Assembly: GCA_022419385.1 (NCBI GenBank)
Contig: JAJUBI010000001.1
Coordinates: 930,001-994,000, forward strand
Direction: 5' to 3'
DNA length: 64,000 nt
Source of the DNA: Paraconiothyrium sp. Pb-2020
Lineage: Eukaryota; Ascomycota; Dothideomycetes; Pleosporales; Didymosphaeriaceae
How positions within the stretch are numbered: the first letter of the stretch is position 1; each line of letters starts with the position of its first letter. Made by a program: the position numbers and the translations under genes. Shown one piece after another: positions 19,997 through 31,002 of this stretch. The notes under the pieces were generated by a model. That model was not told the origin of the DNA. It saw only the letters and a program-made list of their open reading frames with translations, and did no database searches.

Positions 19997-21796
19997 ATGG
20001 TGACATTGCATACCCCCTTCGGCTCCTTCAAAGGCATTCATGGAGACGGTGTAGTCCAATACCTCGGCATCCAGTACGCGAAGGTAAAGGATCAGTTGAG
20101 TGCACCGGATATAATGACATGCTATGAAGGCGTCGTCGATGCTACGGAGTATGGGTATGTCTTCCACGTAATTATCTTCGCACTGATCGCGGCCTGCGGA
20201 ATCTAACGCATCCAGTCCCCGTGCTCCAGCAGCAGACGCAAGCCTGTTCGAGCAGCAGGTCCTCATACAACAGGTCATAGATGACGCACCTTCGCAGGCT
20301 ATGTCCGGCATGGAATGTCTTAATCTGAACATTACAGTGCCTTCTCCCAAGACAGAAGAGAGAAAAGCACTTCCAGTTATGGTTTTCATCCATGGTGGAG
20401 GGTATATCATGGGCAGCAACTCGGCACCCTACTTCAAGCCGTCTCGTTTTGTCGCGCTCTCCGTCGAGCTGGGTACGCCTGTTATCGTTGTGAGCATCAA
20501 GTAAGGCACTGCTCAAACCCAGTTGCACAACACCCACCCGCTGACAAGGGTATACAGCTATCGCCTAGCCGTTCTAGGAAACCTCACATCCTCGGAACTC
20601 CGCGCCGCAGGTTATCCTGGCAATAACGCACTCAGAGATCAGAAGTGCGCTTTGCGGTGGGTCAACAGGCATATTGCTGCCTTTGGCGGTGACGCGGAGA
20701 ATGTGGCTGCGTTTGGTGTGAGCGCTGGCTCAGGTAATTCATTTCACTTCTTCTTTGTCGGAATATGTTTCAAGGCTAATGTGAAGCAGTCGCTGTTCTG
20801 ACGCAGCTTTTCTCGACAGTGCCACTATTCAAGCGTGCGATTGCTATGAGTGGGACGCCACTTATGTTGAAACCGCTCTCATCGGATGTTGCCGAGAATA
20901 CGTACGAGGTCATCATCGCCGAGCTTGGGCTCAAAGATGCGAGCGTGGAGGAGCGGATCCACCGCCTGACCTCAATTAGCCCGGAGGAGCTCGTCGAGAA
21001 GACACCGATGACTGCTCGGCTAGCGCCGTTCCTCGACGACGATGTCCTCCCCAGAGCTATCACCTTTGAGACACTGGCTTCTGGGGTGGATATTCCAGGT
21101 ATGAAGTGGTGTGAGCAGCTTGTGTTAGGAGATTGTCAACATGATGTACGCCTACCTACTTGACAATGATAGGTGCAGTACTCACGCACACAGGGCAACG
21201 TCACGTTCTTCATGGGTCTAGCAACCCGATTTGAAAACCTCGCCCCCAATCTGTACACCTCTTTCTCAGCCAGCTTGGGTGCTGCTACAGCCACAGCAGT
21301 GTTGGAAGCGTACGGTATCGGACCTAATACTTCAGACGACGTTGCACTGCAATCTACCATTGATCTCGCGACAGATATCGTGTATGCCACCCCCGCACTT
21401 TCTTTCGCGCGTGCGTGGCCTGGTAAAACGTATGCGTACCACTTCAACGAGGGGAACCCATGGGAGGGTCAGTTCCAGGGCATGGCGACGCACATGCTGG
21501 ATGCAGCGTTTCTTTTTCAAAATTACAACGAAAGAATGAACAAAGGTGCGAAAGACGTCGCGCGGGCATTTGCGAGAGCGTTTCTAACATTTGTCAATGG
21601 GATCGGGCCATGGAAAGAGTTCGATGAGGAGGATGAGAATGTGAAGGCTTTCGGGGGTGGAGAGGTGGACCACATGGTTCGGAGCAACGGATGGGGAAAT
21701 GGGAGACGAGATTCACTTTTCAGGCTTGCAGAAGAGGGAAAGGCAGATTTGGACGGGCTGAGTGTGGCGTGGGATGAGTTCCTTGCTGGACATTGA
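19997..21796 (+). CDS. Type-B carboxylesterase/lipase (alpha/beta hydrolase)
   Basis: Five exons (19997-20154, 20216-20500, 20558-20733, 20790-21145, 21194-21796) encode 525 residues. Introns are 48-61 bp; the last one begins GTACGC, leaving the family motif WCEQLVLGDCQHD intact. The oxyanion-hole motif HGGG is at 112-115, the nucleophile Ser203 lies in GVSAGS, and a likely catalytic His is 425 (ATHMLD). The usual family signature is GESAGS; here the Glu before Ser is Val. YRLAVLGNL and NALRDQKCALRWVNRHI are typical of the fold. There is no signal peptide, so an intracellular esterase acting on a small ester is expected; the substrate is unknown. The stop codon is 43 bases from that of the convergent SDR gene. 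It is the first gene of a compact enzyme cluster. Confidence 0.88.
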
Positions 21797-21839
21797 CATT
21801 GAATGAAGAGCCGAAACATATACAAGATGGATTTGTTCA

Positions 21840-22749
21840 TCATTCAAAGGTCGGTCTCTCAGGCACTTTCTGATATCCCAAGTCCCAGATGCTTTGGCTC
21901 TCCTCACCTATCCATCTCTGACTGTCGTTCGCCCAGTCGACACATTTCCTAAAATATATGTTCTCCTGCGACAGCTCAATCGTTTCAGCTGTAAGTTTGT
22001 CGTCTGCCAATATTGCGTCAATGGCTTTCAGTGCCGTAGTCATGGGAGTGATGTGCTCCTTTGGCCAGAGTGGCAGGATCTCAGGTGGACAGAGGCCCGT
22101 TGGGATGAAGGCCGGGCATATTGCGTTGACGGTGATGCCTTCTTTGACGAGTATTGGACCGGCTGCGCGGACCAAGCCAACGATACCGTACTTGGAGGCA
22201 GTATATTGTGGGTTTTGTGTCATGAAGCTGTGCTTGTCAATCCTTCTGTTCTTTCTCAAAATGTTGAACTGCTTACTATAATCCCGCTGCCGAACTCGTC
22301 GCCACGAATTTCCCCTTACCTCCGCCGGCCTCTTTGCTCCGCCTTACGTAGTATTTGAATAGCCATAGTCCCTGGATTACCGCCTCGAGATTCACTTGCA
22401 TGCTCTTTGTGTTCAGGGGCTTGACTAGGCCCTCCGCATCCACCTCCTCTTTCTCCGGCCCATCGTACAGCATCTGTCTGTCATCGATGCCAGCGTTTGC
22501 ATGGAAGAAGTCGAGACGGTTGCCGCCCCAATCGTAGGCTTGCTTGAATAGGCGCGCTTGTGAGGTGTACGAGGCGACATCGACCTGGATGAAAGTTGCA
22601 TTGTCGCCGAGTTTTTTTGCTGCTTCTGCGCCTGTAGTCGGATTGAGCTCTGCGATGACCACGCGGAAGCCTTTACTGTGGAGGTGCGTTGCTACGGCCA
22701 GGCCGATGCCTGAGCCTGCACCTGTTACGACTGCCACTGGTTTGGACAT
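21840..22749 (-). CDS. Short-chain dehydrogenase/reductase (15-hydroxyprostaglandin dehydrogenase-like)
   Basis: Two exons (22749-22277 and 22227-21840, 49-bp intron) encode 286 residues. The Rossmann nucleotide-binding motif TGAGSGIG is at 9-16, the NAG motif appears as HANAG, the catalytic Ser is in TSSAAG (about 153) and the YxxxK pair is Y166/K170 (YTASK). The intron falls between the Ser and the Tyr motifs, and the frame is continuous across it. An acidic residue after the second strand (IAELN) favours NAD over NADP. Length and pattern fit classical SDRs that oxidise secondary alcohols. It converges with the esterase (43 bases between stops) and diverges from the carboxymuconolactone-decarboxylase-like gene. 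The C-terminal extension ending VPERPTFE is family-specific. Substrate unknown. Confidence 0.88.
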
Positions 22750-23072
22750 AGTGGATGCTCTCGTGAGTTCAGTATCGTTACTGTCAGGCCTATGTACGAT
22801 AGAGATCAGTCAGGAGGGTCGCCCGGACAAGCTGGAAGTCTATCGAGTAGAATCAGATGCATGTTCGCATTCAGATGGTATGCAGCTATTGACGGTAGTT
22901 GTGGAGAAGAAACGACCCCACATCACTCCGGCACGCGGAACCATGCCGCTAGCCCCGCACTAGACCTCTTAAGACGATGAGGGGTATCGACTTGACCTCG
23001 TACCCCATCTTCCCCCACCCCTGCCTCAGTCCTCGAATACTGCCAATTTCTCATTTGCCAAGCCTGTCCAAC
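22750..23072. promoter_or_regulatory. Divergent promoter of the SDR and CMD-like genes
   Basis: The two start codons are 323 bases apart, suggesting shared control. No regulator site can be named. Confidence 0.45.
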
Positions 23073-23560
23073 ATGCCTACGGCCAAGGAAATCGAGCAAG
23101 CCCACAAGACGCTTTTTGAAGCGGGCATTGAGATTCGCCGAGAGGTAGCCGGAAGCGACTACGTTGATGCCGCCTTACAACGCTTCTCTTCTGACTTCTC
23201 CAAGCCGTTGCAGAGTTCGTTGACGGAGATCGGTTGGGGCTGGATATGGAGCCGGCCAGGCCTCACACGTAAACAGAGAAGCTTGCTGAACCTGGGCATG
23301 TTATGTGCGTTGAACAGGAGCACCGAACTGGGAGTTCACGTTCGAGGTGCGCTGAACAATGGGCTGAGCGAGGTGGAGATTAGGGAGGCGTTGCTTCAGG
23401 TTGGAGTATATTGTGGGCTTGTAAGTTGCACCCTACGATGAATTGCATTCTCGAACAGCATACTTACCTTGGACAGCCAGCCTCCCTGGAAGCATTCAGG
23501 GTTGCCGAAGATGTCATTAACAAATACAAGAAAGACGCAAAACCCAAGGCGAAGCTCTGA
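23073..23560 (+). CDS. Carboxymuconolactone decarboxylase-like protein
   Basis: Two exons (23073-23420 and 23477-23560, 56-bp intron, GTAAGT donor) encode 143 residues. It has the single-domain CMD/AhpD-like helical fold pattern: WSRPGLTRKQRSLLNLGMLC, then ELGVHVRGALNNGLSEVEIREALLQ and VYCGLPASLEAFRVAEDV. The R-x-LL-LG and EL-H-RGAL-NG-(T/S)-x-EI signatures are those of gamma-carboxymuconolactone decarboxylase. Eukaryotic members need not catalyse that exact step, so decarboxylation of an aromatic ring-cleavage lactone is a guess from the family. The frame is open upstream to 22977, but ATG 23073 matches the usual N-terminus. Its stop lies 31 bases from that of the convergent P450. The nearby alpha/beta hydrolase is reminiscent of bacterial CMD/enol-lactonase pairs. 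Confidence 0.88.
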
Positions 23561-23591
23561 TCATAACTATTATAAGACTATATCTACCTCG

Positions 23592-25405
23592 TCAAAAGTT
23601 TATCCCCTCCGTTTCTGCTTTCGCGAACTCCTCCTTCATGACTTCCGCATGTTTCTCGCTCCTCGGTACGATCTCACATTCAAACGGTATCGGCACAGAG
23701 AAAAAGCCCTTCACCATCTCCTGCGTCGGCTCTATGGGTTTACCATCTGGTCCCTCCTTCTTGTCGATCTTAAAACCCCACAAGACTCGTGAAATGTTGA
23801 TGAACAAAGAGCGCTCTGCTACATGTACGCCAGGACATACACGCCGTCCAGCTCCGTACGTAAAATGGTCGCGTTCGTACGGATCAGTCGCATTGATGTA
23901 ATCGGCAGCAGAGAGGGGCTTGTCGAGGTACCGAGAAGGATCGAAAGCATCCGGGTTCTTCCACAGATCTGGATCGCGATGAATGGCCCTGGTCTCTACT
24001 CAGTCACTGGAAACTAGACATATATGCATGGACTTACCACCAGTTCAGCACAGCCACCGACCCTTTCGGAACAAAATGTCCCTCGTACCAGTCGTCCTCA
24101 CTGGTCGCATGCGTCATACCGAACTTATTCACAGGCCGCCACCTCATCACTTCTTTGATCAAGCTCCTCACGTATGGCAGGTTTTGTTCGTCTTCCCATT
24201 CCGGTAGTCTTTCGCTCCCAACGACACGATCTAACTCTTCCTGTGCCATCTTCTGCGCATCTTGAAATAGCGTCATGCACAGCATGAAGTTGTTTAGCGT
24301 CGTCGCCGTTGTCTCGGATCCCGCCTCAATCAAGCCACCGCACGTATACGCCGCGGCCAGGTCGTCAATTCCGCTCTTCGCCGGGTTGTTCAGATAAAAG
24401 GTCTTGGTGAAGCAATCTTTTGCCTCTCCGGCATCTGTCTCCCTTTTCAGCCTATTCCACAAATCCAAGTACACCTTGCTATCGTGCTCGAAGGCGCGGC
24501 GCCCATGCGTGCGCCAATTGCCGAGTAGCCATTCAGGAAGGAACGTCAGCGAGGGAAAGCTGTCGATTGCGTAGGCGCCTGGTGCAGTCATCTCCGTGAA
24601 ATTTTCTAGTACGGTATAAATCTTCTTGATGAGCGGGTCTTCCCATGAGGGGATGCGGTAACCGTAGGTAACAAGCATGATCACAGAGGCTGAGTAGCGC
24701 CGGTTCATCATATAGAAGTCCTTTGGGCTGGTGAGGAAGTCTACGAGAAGTTGCTTCGACTCGAAATCTTGAACAGGCTGGTACTTTACGGATGTGTTCA
24801 GGTTGAGGAGCGCGTGCGAGTGCTTGCGAATGGACCGCCAGCGCGGGCCGTAGGGCATGAACAATTGGCGGCGGCCGGCGCTCATGACGTCTTGAGCCAG
24901 GGGGAATGGTGCACGCGAAGAGTAGACGGAGGACTTCTTGTCCATGAGGTCTTTTACAGCTTTGGGGGTGGAGAGCCAGATGTAGTCAGTGCCCCCGAGC
25001 TTGGTATAGAAGATTGGGCCATATCTGGAGGAGAGTCAATATGCCTTCACATTGTGTTCACCCATTTCAAGTCTTGAGATTATGGATCTGGAACAATCGT
25101 AGAGCAAGAGTGCATACTGTTTGTGCCACGCAGTGACTTTATCGCGCACGGCTTCGCTGTCGGCAAAGTCAAGGAGATGACCAATGAAAGGCAGTCCTGG
25201 CGGTCCTGGGGGTAATTTGCGTCTTCGTGAGTCCTATATCTCATCAACGGCCTGGTCTTTTTCAATCTTCGACAACATGTTTCCGGCGGCATTCGATTGC
25301 AATACTTACCTTGATGGAGTTGGGAACCAGGTAGAAATAGACCGTCAAGAACAGTAGCACCGGCGCTGAGACAAGGAGCACACCCTGAAACAGCAACGAA
25401 GCCAT
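23592..25405 (-). CDS. Microsomal cytochrome P450 monooxygenase
   Basis: Four exons (25405-25310, 25233-25118, 25024-24038, 23988-23592; introns 76, 93 and 49 bp) encode 531 residues. An N-terminal membrane anchor occupies about residues 2-28, followed after intron 1 by the proline-rich hinge (LPPGPPGLPFIGH). The I-helix AGSETT is at 305-310, the K-helix ExxR at 362-365 (EVMR) and the haem loop FTYGAGRRVCPG has its Cys ligand at 451. All key residues are present, so it should be active at the ER membrane with a separate reductase. It resembles the fungal group that includes O-methylsterigmatocystin oxidoreductase-like enzymes, but a CYP family cannot be assigned by eye. It is convergent with the CMD-like gene and divergent from the alpha/beta hydrolase. 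Confidence 0.92.
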
Positions 25406-25700
25406 TACTGATTCTCTTCTAAAAGCTGAAGTCGCTAGAGCTATGTAGTACGTAGGTATACACTCTCGCCTTACTGTGTGGTAGCTTATCCCCAGGCCGA
25501 TGATTGGGGAACTGGGGTAGCACCTCTCCACTTCCCCGCAAAGTTACATGCAGCCCCACAATCTACTCCCTCTCTAGTACACATTCTGTAAACATTGAGC
25601 TGCTAGGCCGAGACTTTACAGTAAAGGAAAGAAAAGTGAAGCAAACAAGACTACGTGTCACCACTGCGTTAAGCGCATCGAGTTTCCCAAGTGATTGAAT
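25406..25700. promoter_or_regulatory. Divergent promoter of the P450 and alpha/beta hydrolase genes
   Basis: 295 bases between the two start codons. No recognised operator; co-regulation is inferred from the arrangement only. Confidence 0.45.
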
Positions 25701-26613
25701 ATGCCGCTTGAACGCGACGCCGAAGGCCACACCTACATCCGCCATCCAAACAACCAAGTCACGCACTACATCCGCGACTCCTTCGTTGATCCTTGGAAGC
25801 CAGCAGAAACCATATTGATACAACACGGTTTTGGTCGACACGCGGAATTCTGGTACCATTGGATTCCTGTCTTATCACGAAAGTACCATGTCGTCCGGCG
25901 CGACCTGCGAGGCCACGGACGATCCAGCTACGCGAAAGAAGCCGACAATTACAACCTGGATCTCGATACCATAATTCATGAGATAGTAGACACTCTCGAC
26001 CAGTTAGGTGTGGGAATGGTGCACTTTCTGGGCGAAAGCACGGGTGGAATGTTAGGTGAGATACTGGCTGCGAAGTACCTACCGCTTCTCCATACAATAT
26101 GATGAGGACAGGATCTGAGTAGAATATAGACATCCAGAGCGCCTGCACTCCCTAACGGTCTGCTCGACACCAACGTATTTGCCACCTCCAGCCCTTAACC
26201 TCTTCGCCTTCAATCACAAAGACTGGCCTACCGCCTGCCGAACGCTCGGCTCCCGTGGCTGGACCGAAGCTCTTTCCAAAATACCTGGCACGATTCCAAT
26301 CACAGATGCTCATTACCTTCCGTGGTATCTCGACCGGATCAGCCTGAGCGATGGCGAGGGTTTAGCCCAGTACGCAGAGTTTTTGATGACGCTGGATGCA
26401 AGGCCGTATTTGGAGGCGATTAAGGTGCCGACGCTGATTTTGGCGCCGAAAAACAGTGCTGCGACGAGTGTGGAGGAGCAGGCACATTTGGCTGGTTTGA
26501 TTGAGGGTGCGAGGTTAGAGGTGATCGAGGCGGTGGGTCATGAGATATATGTCACAGGAGCGGAGAGATGTCAAGGCGCATTTCTTGATTTCCTTGAAGG
26601 ATTGAGAAAATAA
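25701..26613 (+). CDS. Alpha/beta hydrolase, enol-lactonase/esterase-like
   Basis: Two exons (25701-26074 and 26130-26613, 55-bp intron) encode 285 residues. The oxyanion segment is LIQHGFGRHAEFWY, the DLRGHGRSS strand-turn follows, the nucleophile Ser113 lies in GESTGG and the catalytic His is in AVGHEIYV near the C-terminus. A helical cap region lies between (including AHYLPWYLDRISLSDGEGLA). This layout is that of 3-oxoadipate enol-lactonases and related C-C or ester hydrolases; the exact substrate is not readable. The splice join restores KHPERLHSLTVC, a typical family segment. It completes the five-gene enzyme cluster at 20-26.6 kb and would be expected to act on a product of the P450, SDR or CMD-like enzymes, which is inference from proximity. 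Confidence 0.86.
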
Positions 26614-26701
26614 GATCTTCTTTGGCGCCTGACGTTAGGCAGGTAAATCCGGGCTCACTGGTCTTTAAGGTGTTCACATTTCCTGTCCCATCGTTTTTGA
26701 T

Positions 26702-27670
26702 TCATATCATCTTCCCATCCTCATACGCAGGTTGCGGCAGCGGGTCCGAGATCCCATAATTCCCATAAAAATCGATCATGCTCTTCCTCTTACTCCGCAT
26801 CGCCTCCTCCAGATCCTGCGACACGAAGATTTCCATCCCGCCACTCTGATCGGTTCCTTTGTCTTCAGACGAAAGCTTGTAGCCCACACCAGCCGAGGGA
26901 TTAGGCGACAGGACTGTCGAATTGTTCGTCCGCAAGATTCGCAACCAACGAGACTCCGCATGCCGCTTGAAGACATCCTCAAGGTCGAAGAGATCCTGCA
27001 TGGAGAGCATGTAATGTTTGCCGGAGCGGAGCTTCCAGAAAAACAGGACGGACAGTTCGATGTTCTCCACAGCTTCCAGCGACGTCAGTAGCGTGTCCAT
27101 AGTCTTCATTAGATCTTTGGCAATCCTGATCTGGTCTTCAATACGATCATTCTTGGAGAGCACAGTGTAGTTCCATTCGACGTAGAATCGGACATGGGTG
27201 ACAAATTTTAGCATGGGCAGCTGCAGGATATGTGGCGAATATTCGAATTGACCATTATTTATTCGCGAATTACGCAGTTCAGCATGGAGGGTAAGCTTGC
27301 TGCGGCGAAAATAACTTTGCAAGACCTCGCCTCGCAACTGTCGATTGATCATCTGTAGATTCGGATGTAATCTGTGCTTTTTCGGCACACCATAGCCGTA
27401 GCCGAAGATGTCGTGGCGCCAGGGCTCGTGCACCATGTCTGCTCCCCACAGACATGTATGCAATTCTGGTCGGTGGTTATTGGTGATATCCGGGAGCGCG
27501 AAGTCGAATATCCGATCCCGTAGCTCTCTCGGTAGTGCCAGCAGGCTCGAGCTCAATTCCCTAGGGTTTAGGTCCAGTAGCATCTCTAGCTCGCGTAAGA
27601 GCATGCTTTGTCGTTGTACCGAAAAGTCCTCGCTGCCATTGGACATGACAGAGAGCTTCTTGTCGTTCAT
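26702..27670 (-). CDS. Uncharacterised protein with F-box/2EXR-like N-terminal motif
   Basis: A single exon of 322 residues from ATG 27670. A segment near residue 45 (LLALPRELRDRIFDFAL) has the Leu-Pro-x-E-(I/L)R-x-x-I pattern of fungal F-box-like and 2EXR-type proteins. After it come NLQMINRQLRGEVLQSYFRRS, a typical companion segment in these families, and a helical region with MKTMDTLLTSLEAVENIELSV. The family is greatly expanded in plant-associated fungi and mostly uncharacterised; adaptor or substrate-recognition roles are only suggested. The open frame starts a few codons upstream at a GTG, which I did not use. It converges with the alpha/beta hydrolase, with 88 bases between stop codons, and is not an obvious part of the metabolic cluster. 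Confidence 0.72.
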   Translation of the reverse strand: MNDKKLSVMSNGSEDFSVQRQSMLLRELEMLLDLNPRELSSSLLALPRELRDRIFDFALPDITNNHRPELHTCLWGADMVHEPWRHDIFGYGYGVPKKHRLHPNLQMINRQLRGEVLQSYFRRSKLTLHAELRNSRINNGQFEYSPHILQLPMLKFVTHVRFYVEWNYTVLSKNDRIEDQIRIAKDLMKTMDTLLTSLEAVENIELSVLFFWKLRSGKHYMLSMQDLFDLEDVFKRHAESRWLRILRTNNSTVLSPNPSAGVGYKLSSEDKGTDQSGGMEIFVSQDLEEAMRSKRKSMIDFYGNYGISDPLPQPAYEDGKMI

Positions 27671-30103
27671 GGCGGCGAAGTAGAGTCGCACAGTGTCGTC
27701 TGATTAGAAGCGATGCCAAGCAAGCCGGTCGTTATAATACAGAGATATTAAGGTAATCGAGTCCGGGGAGTCGTAAGCCCTAGAAGTGACGTGGAAAAAA
27801 TGAACCGACGTGGTGGAGCCCCGACCGCGAGCAGAGAGGATTTTGACGTTGTCGTGGAGCTCCACGAAGGCGGTATGCCGCCGAGCGAGTCATTGGTGGA
27901 CGCTTCGGCGGTTCGCCGCAGGGGGTCGATCCGTCTGTTGGTTCCGTGGATCATCACGTGCAAAACGGAGCAGCCCCTGCTTGAGTTTCGGTAGGGTTTT
28001 ATGCTTGCCGTGCGACAACTTCAGCTCCGCCCTGAACAATGGCATCTGAACCCTCAAACAGCCGTCGAGACGTTTGTCGAGGTCACTATAGACCCCGTGC
28101 GTGCTAAGGACGCGACAAGCTTTGACAAGGCGCTTGTGTCTTGGTAAATCCCGCAGGAGTGGACGGCAACCGCTGCCGGCAGCCCCCACCCAGCGCGCAA
28201 CGCGCCTTGAGGCTGGACCACATAGAGCACGAGTGGTGTAATCATGTGGTGTGAACTCCCGCATATTGCCTCCATAATCATGGAACTCAATGGATGTAAG
28301 GAGCAGTCTTTGCGGGTAGCACGATATATCAGCGGCAGGCAATTCTCCTTCAAACATACTGTGCCAGCTGACGAAGGAGAGAGATGCAGTGATTCGGAAT
28401 GTCCGACCGTGTTTGACGCGCCGCTGACTTGTTCGATCACGGTACGTTGTGCATGATCTTTGCTGACCTCAGACCAGATCAGGTGTCTGTGCCCACTGCT
28501 TGACTTTTGACCCCACCAGCGTCACAACTCGGCCCTCAGTCATGTTTACGCGCCTTGAGTGACTGCGTGTGGCTAGTTTGACCGCTGCGAATTACTTGAG
28601 GTGCCAGGCACACAGCTATACGCATGCACCAAAGAACATGCTATTATACACAAGTGGGATGATGATGTGGGCTTCACGCTTGTGGATTTTGCCAACCTGA
28701 ATCGACATGGATTGGCCTGGATAAGCTTAAGCGGTACGAACAGACGCGTGACCAATAAGATTGTGGGCGAAACTTCATCGTACCGTGATATCAATCGAAG
28801 ACAATCATAGACTCAATTGAACACTTCTAGTATCAGGTAGCTTAATCCTTTGATTGCTACTTCACGAAACCATTCAATGCACATTTTGGTCCGTAATAAT
28901 GTAAAGAGCAAACATGGACCGAAATGCTTAACAGGTTTTGTATTGAAAGGACTAAAGCTAGCAGGAAGACGAACCTGATTCTTTTGTTGGGGAACGCCTC
29001 ATGATCCACGAAAGGAGCACGATCACCATGTCCTGATTTACAGAGATTAGAATATCTATTGTTTAGGTACTCTATGTGGACGAACCAGAACATATTACAA
29101 AGTCTAAGAAGCCTGATTTCTCACTGTCTATCTGCCATAATCTATCCACATCCTCCTTCACGGTGGAAATCACGCCCTCCAAAATGATCTCAACCTGTGC
29201 AAGCCTCACCGTCGGGTATCTTTACTTGGAATCTACCTTTCATCAGCCATGTCCCACGGAGCGCATACATGTAGATCTCACCTATCCTACTGTCCATCTG
29301 CAACGGAACGTGGCAGCACCCTTCCCATCTTTCTTCCGAAGCAATTGGCTGGACAAATTGTTGCTTCTGCTGTATTTGATACGATCCGGTATTCGTACGG
29401 ACAAAAGAGGTGACGCATGATTGGTCCATGTCAAGCCGTTGTGCGCGGCAGTGTCCGATGCAAGTCCCGGCATGGTGGGCCAATTGGAGGTTGTTCATGG
29501 TACGGTATTCAATGGAGTTGTGATGCGATCCATTTGTTGACCTGTCTGTGGCTTGTCGATCGTGGCAGGATTGGTCCATGTCAAGTCGTTGGGCGCGGCA
29601 GTGGCCTACGCAGGTTCCGGCGTGGTGGGCTAGTTGGATACCGTTCATCGCTCGGTTTGAAATGTAGCTCAAAGTGTTGTGTGTAGTTGTGAGATTGTTG
29701 GTTGTCTGAGTAGTGTATGATGCTGATGATGGACAGGACTATGTACAGCCTGAAGTCAATTTATACCTATGGTAGATAGCACGAATTCCCAACATATTTT
29801 TTCTTATCTCTCTGCATTATTGGATGGCGTGGCAAATCGTGGTGGTTACACGAGATCGTAAACGTGATGTTGTTGAAGGAGATTGCGGCTGAGGTTGCGT
29901 GGTTGAAGTTGCGGTGTGGTGACCGGCCGAGATCACCCCACCGAGCAGACGACAGCGCAACTTCTTCAGACAGACCGCAACCCTTGATTGATAATTATTC
30001 TGCGATCCACTATTCGCACGAGCAGGTTCGATGGTGTTCATCACCAAGTTTTTGTCGTCGATGTTTTCTTGCTTGCAACATCGTATTGTAACCCACCACC
30101 TTC
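27671..30103. other. Region of about 2.4 kb without a recognised gene
   Basis: Several medium open frames occur on both strands, but none has a domain, a plausible start or splice support. The segment 27.8-28.4 kb is G/C-rich and may be a degraded element. A direct repeat lies at 29419-29648. The last 250 bases are the 3' flank of the methyltransferase gene. Confidence 0.4.
29419..29648. repeat. Imperfect direct repeat, two units about 80 bp long, 150 bp apart
   Basis: Unit 1 is 29419-29498 and unit 2 is 29569-29648. Both start gattggtccatgtcaag and share gcgcggcagtg and ccggc-tggtgggc. Most differences between units are transitions. The spacing of exactly 150 bases also makes two similar peptides appear in a minus-strand frame, but I do not treat that frame as a gene. 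Confidence 0.75.
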
Positions 30104-31002
30104 CTACCTCTGCTCCACCCACTTCCAGTCCGCGCATTCGAAGTTTGCATAGCACCTGAACTCATTGCTAAGCCCCTTTGCATGCTTGACCTCAAAGGTC
30201 GTCGTGCGCGTTCCGACCTTGGAATACAGTTTTTGAATCAAAGCCTCCATGCGCTCGCCCGTACAGGCGATCAATCGCAGCGATCCCTCGTCCCAAGTCC
30301 TTGCTAACCAGCGCACGGTGAGGGCGGCTGCAACTCGTTAGCCTCGCTGGAATAGCTCTGAGTGAAGTGGAACAGAAGTGAGCAAGGAAGGGGGAACGAG
30401 GGAAGTTACCTTTCGTCTGACAATCCTGGCTCAAGAAGGGCGGATCTACAATGATGCGGTCGAAACTGGCTTTGAGCTCCACGGGGAGCTTGAGTGGCTG
30501 CTCAAAGTCGTAGGGGACGAATTCTTTGAAGACGTTGAAGCGGGTGTCGTATTCGAGGTGGGTGAGGTGGGGTTTCGCGGTGCATTCTCCAGACGCAAGT
30601 ATATTCTTTAGCTGTATGAATGTACTAGGCGCTGATACGACTGCTATCCTTGATTCATTCGTGGCGCCGTCAAGGAGGTGCCGGGCGAGTGTGGTCGCTG
30701 TCTCGTCGCTGTACTGTGATGCGTGAGTACAAAGGAGCTTTGTTGGAAAAATAGTATATACCCAAAACTGGCTGGCATTCCAGTCTTCAGTGAAGGCATC
30801 CATGCTCAATTTTCCTTCAAAGTCATCTTCAGCCTGCGCCTTCAAGTCCTCGAATTGTTTCTGCCGTGCATCGCGTTCGCCATAAAATTCTTTCAGCGCG
30901 TCCAACGCCCCAGCTGAAAGCTGCCTTCACTGCTTAGTTCCGCATCTTCCCAACAGGCAAAGATACTCACATCGGGCCATCATCTCCATCCAAGGATGCC
31001 AT
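30104..31002 (-). CDS. EFM5: eEF1A lysine N-methyltransferase (EFM5/N6-adenine-MTase-like family)
   Basis: Four exons (31002-30971, 30924-30762, 30713-30410, 30327-30104; introns 46, 48 and 82 bp) encode 240 residues. The joins restore LSAGALDALKEFYGERDARQ at the start and NASQFWYSDETATTLARHLL across intron 2, both typical of the family. The methyltransferase catalytic motif DPPF is at 155-158. The C-terminal part (RLIACTGERMEALIQKLY, GLSNEFRCYANF) also fits. The yeast protein trimethylates a lysine of elongation factor eEF1A in the cytosol; despite the old family name it is not a DNA methylase. The start at 31002 uses a first exon of only 32 bases, supported by a GTGAGT donor and frame continuity. 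It is divergent from the LACTB2-like gene. Confidence 0.9.

Noticed and set aside
27890..28357. Minus-strand frame of 155 codons in a G/C-rich stretch
   Set aside because: No transposase or other family motif and no flanking inverted repeats seen, so neither a gene nor a mobile element can be supported.
29190..29672. Minus-strand frame with two near-identical peptide segments
   Set aside because: The similarity is explained by the DNA-level direct repeat; the sequence between and around the repeats does not look coding.
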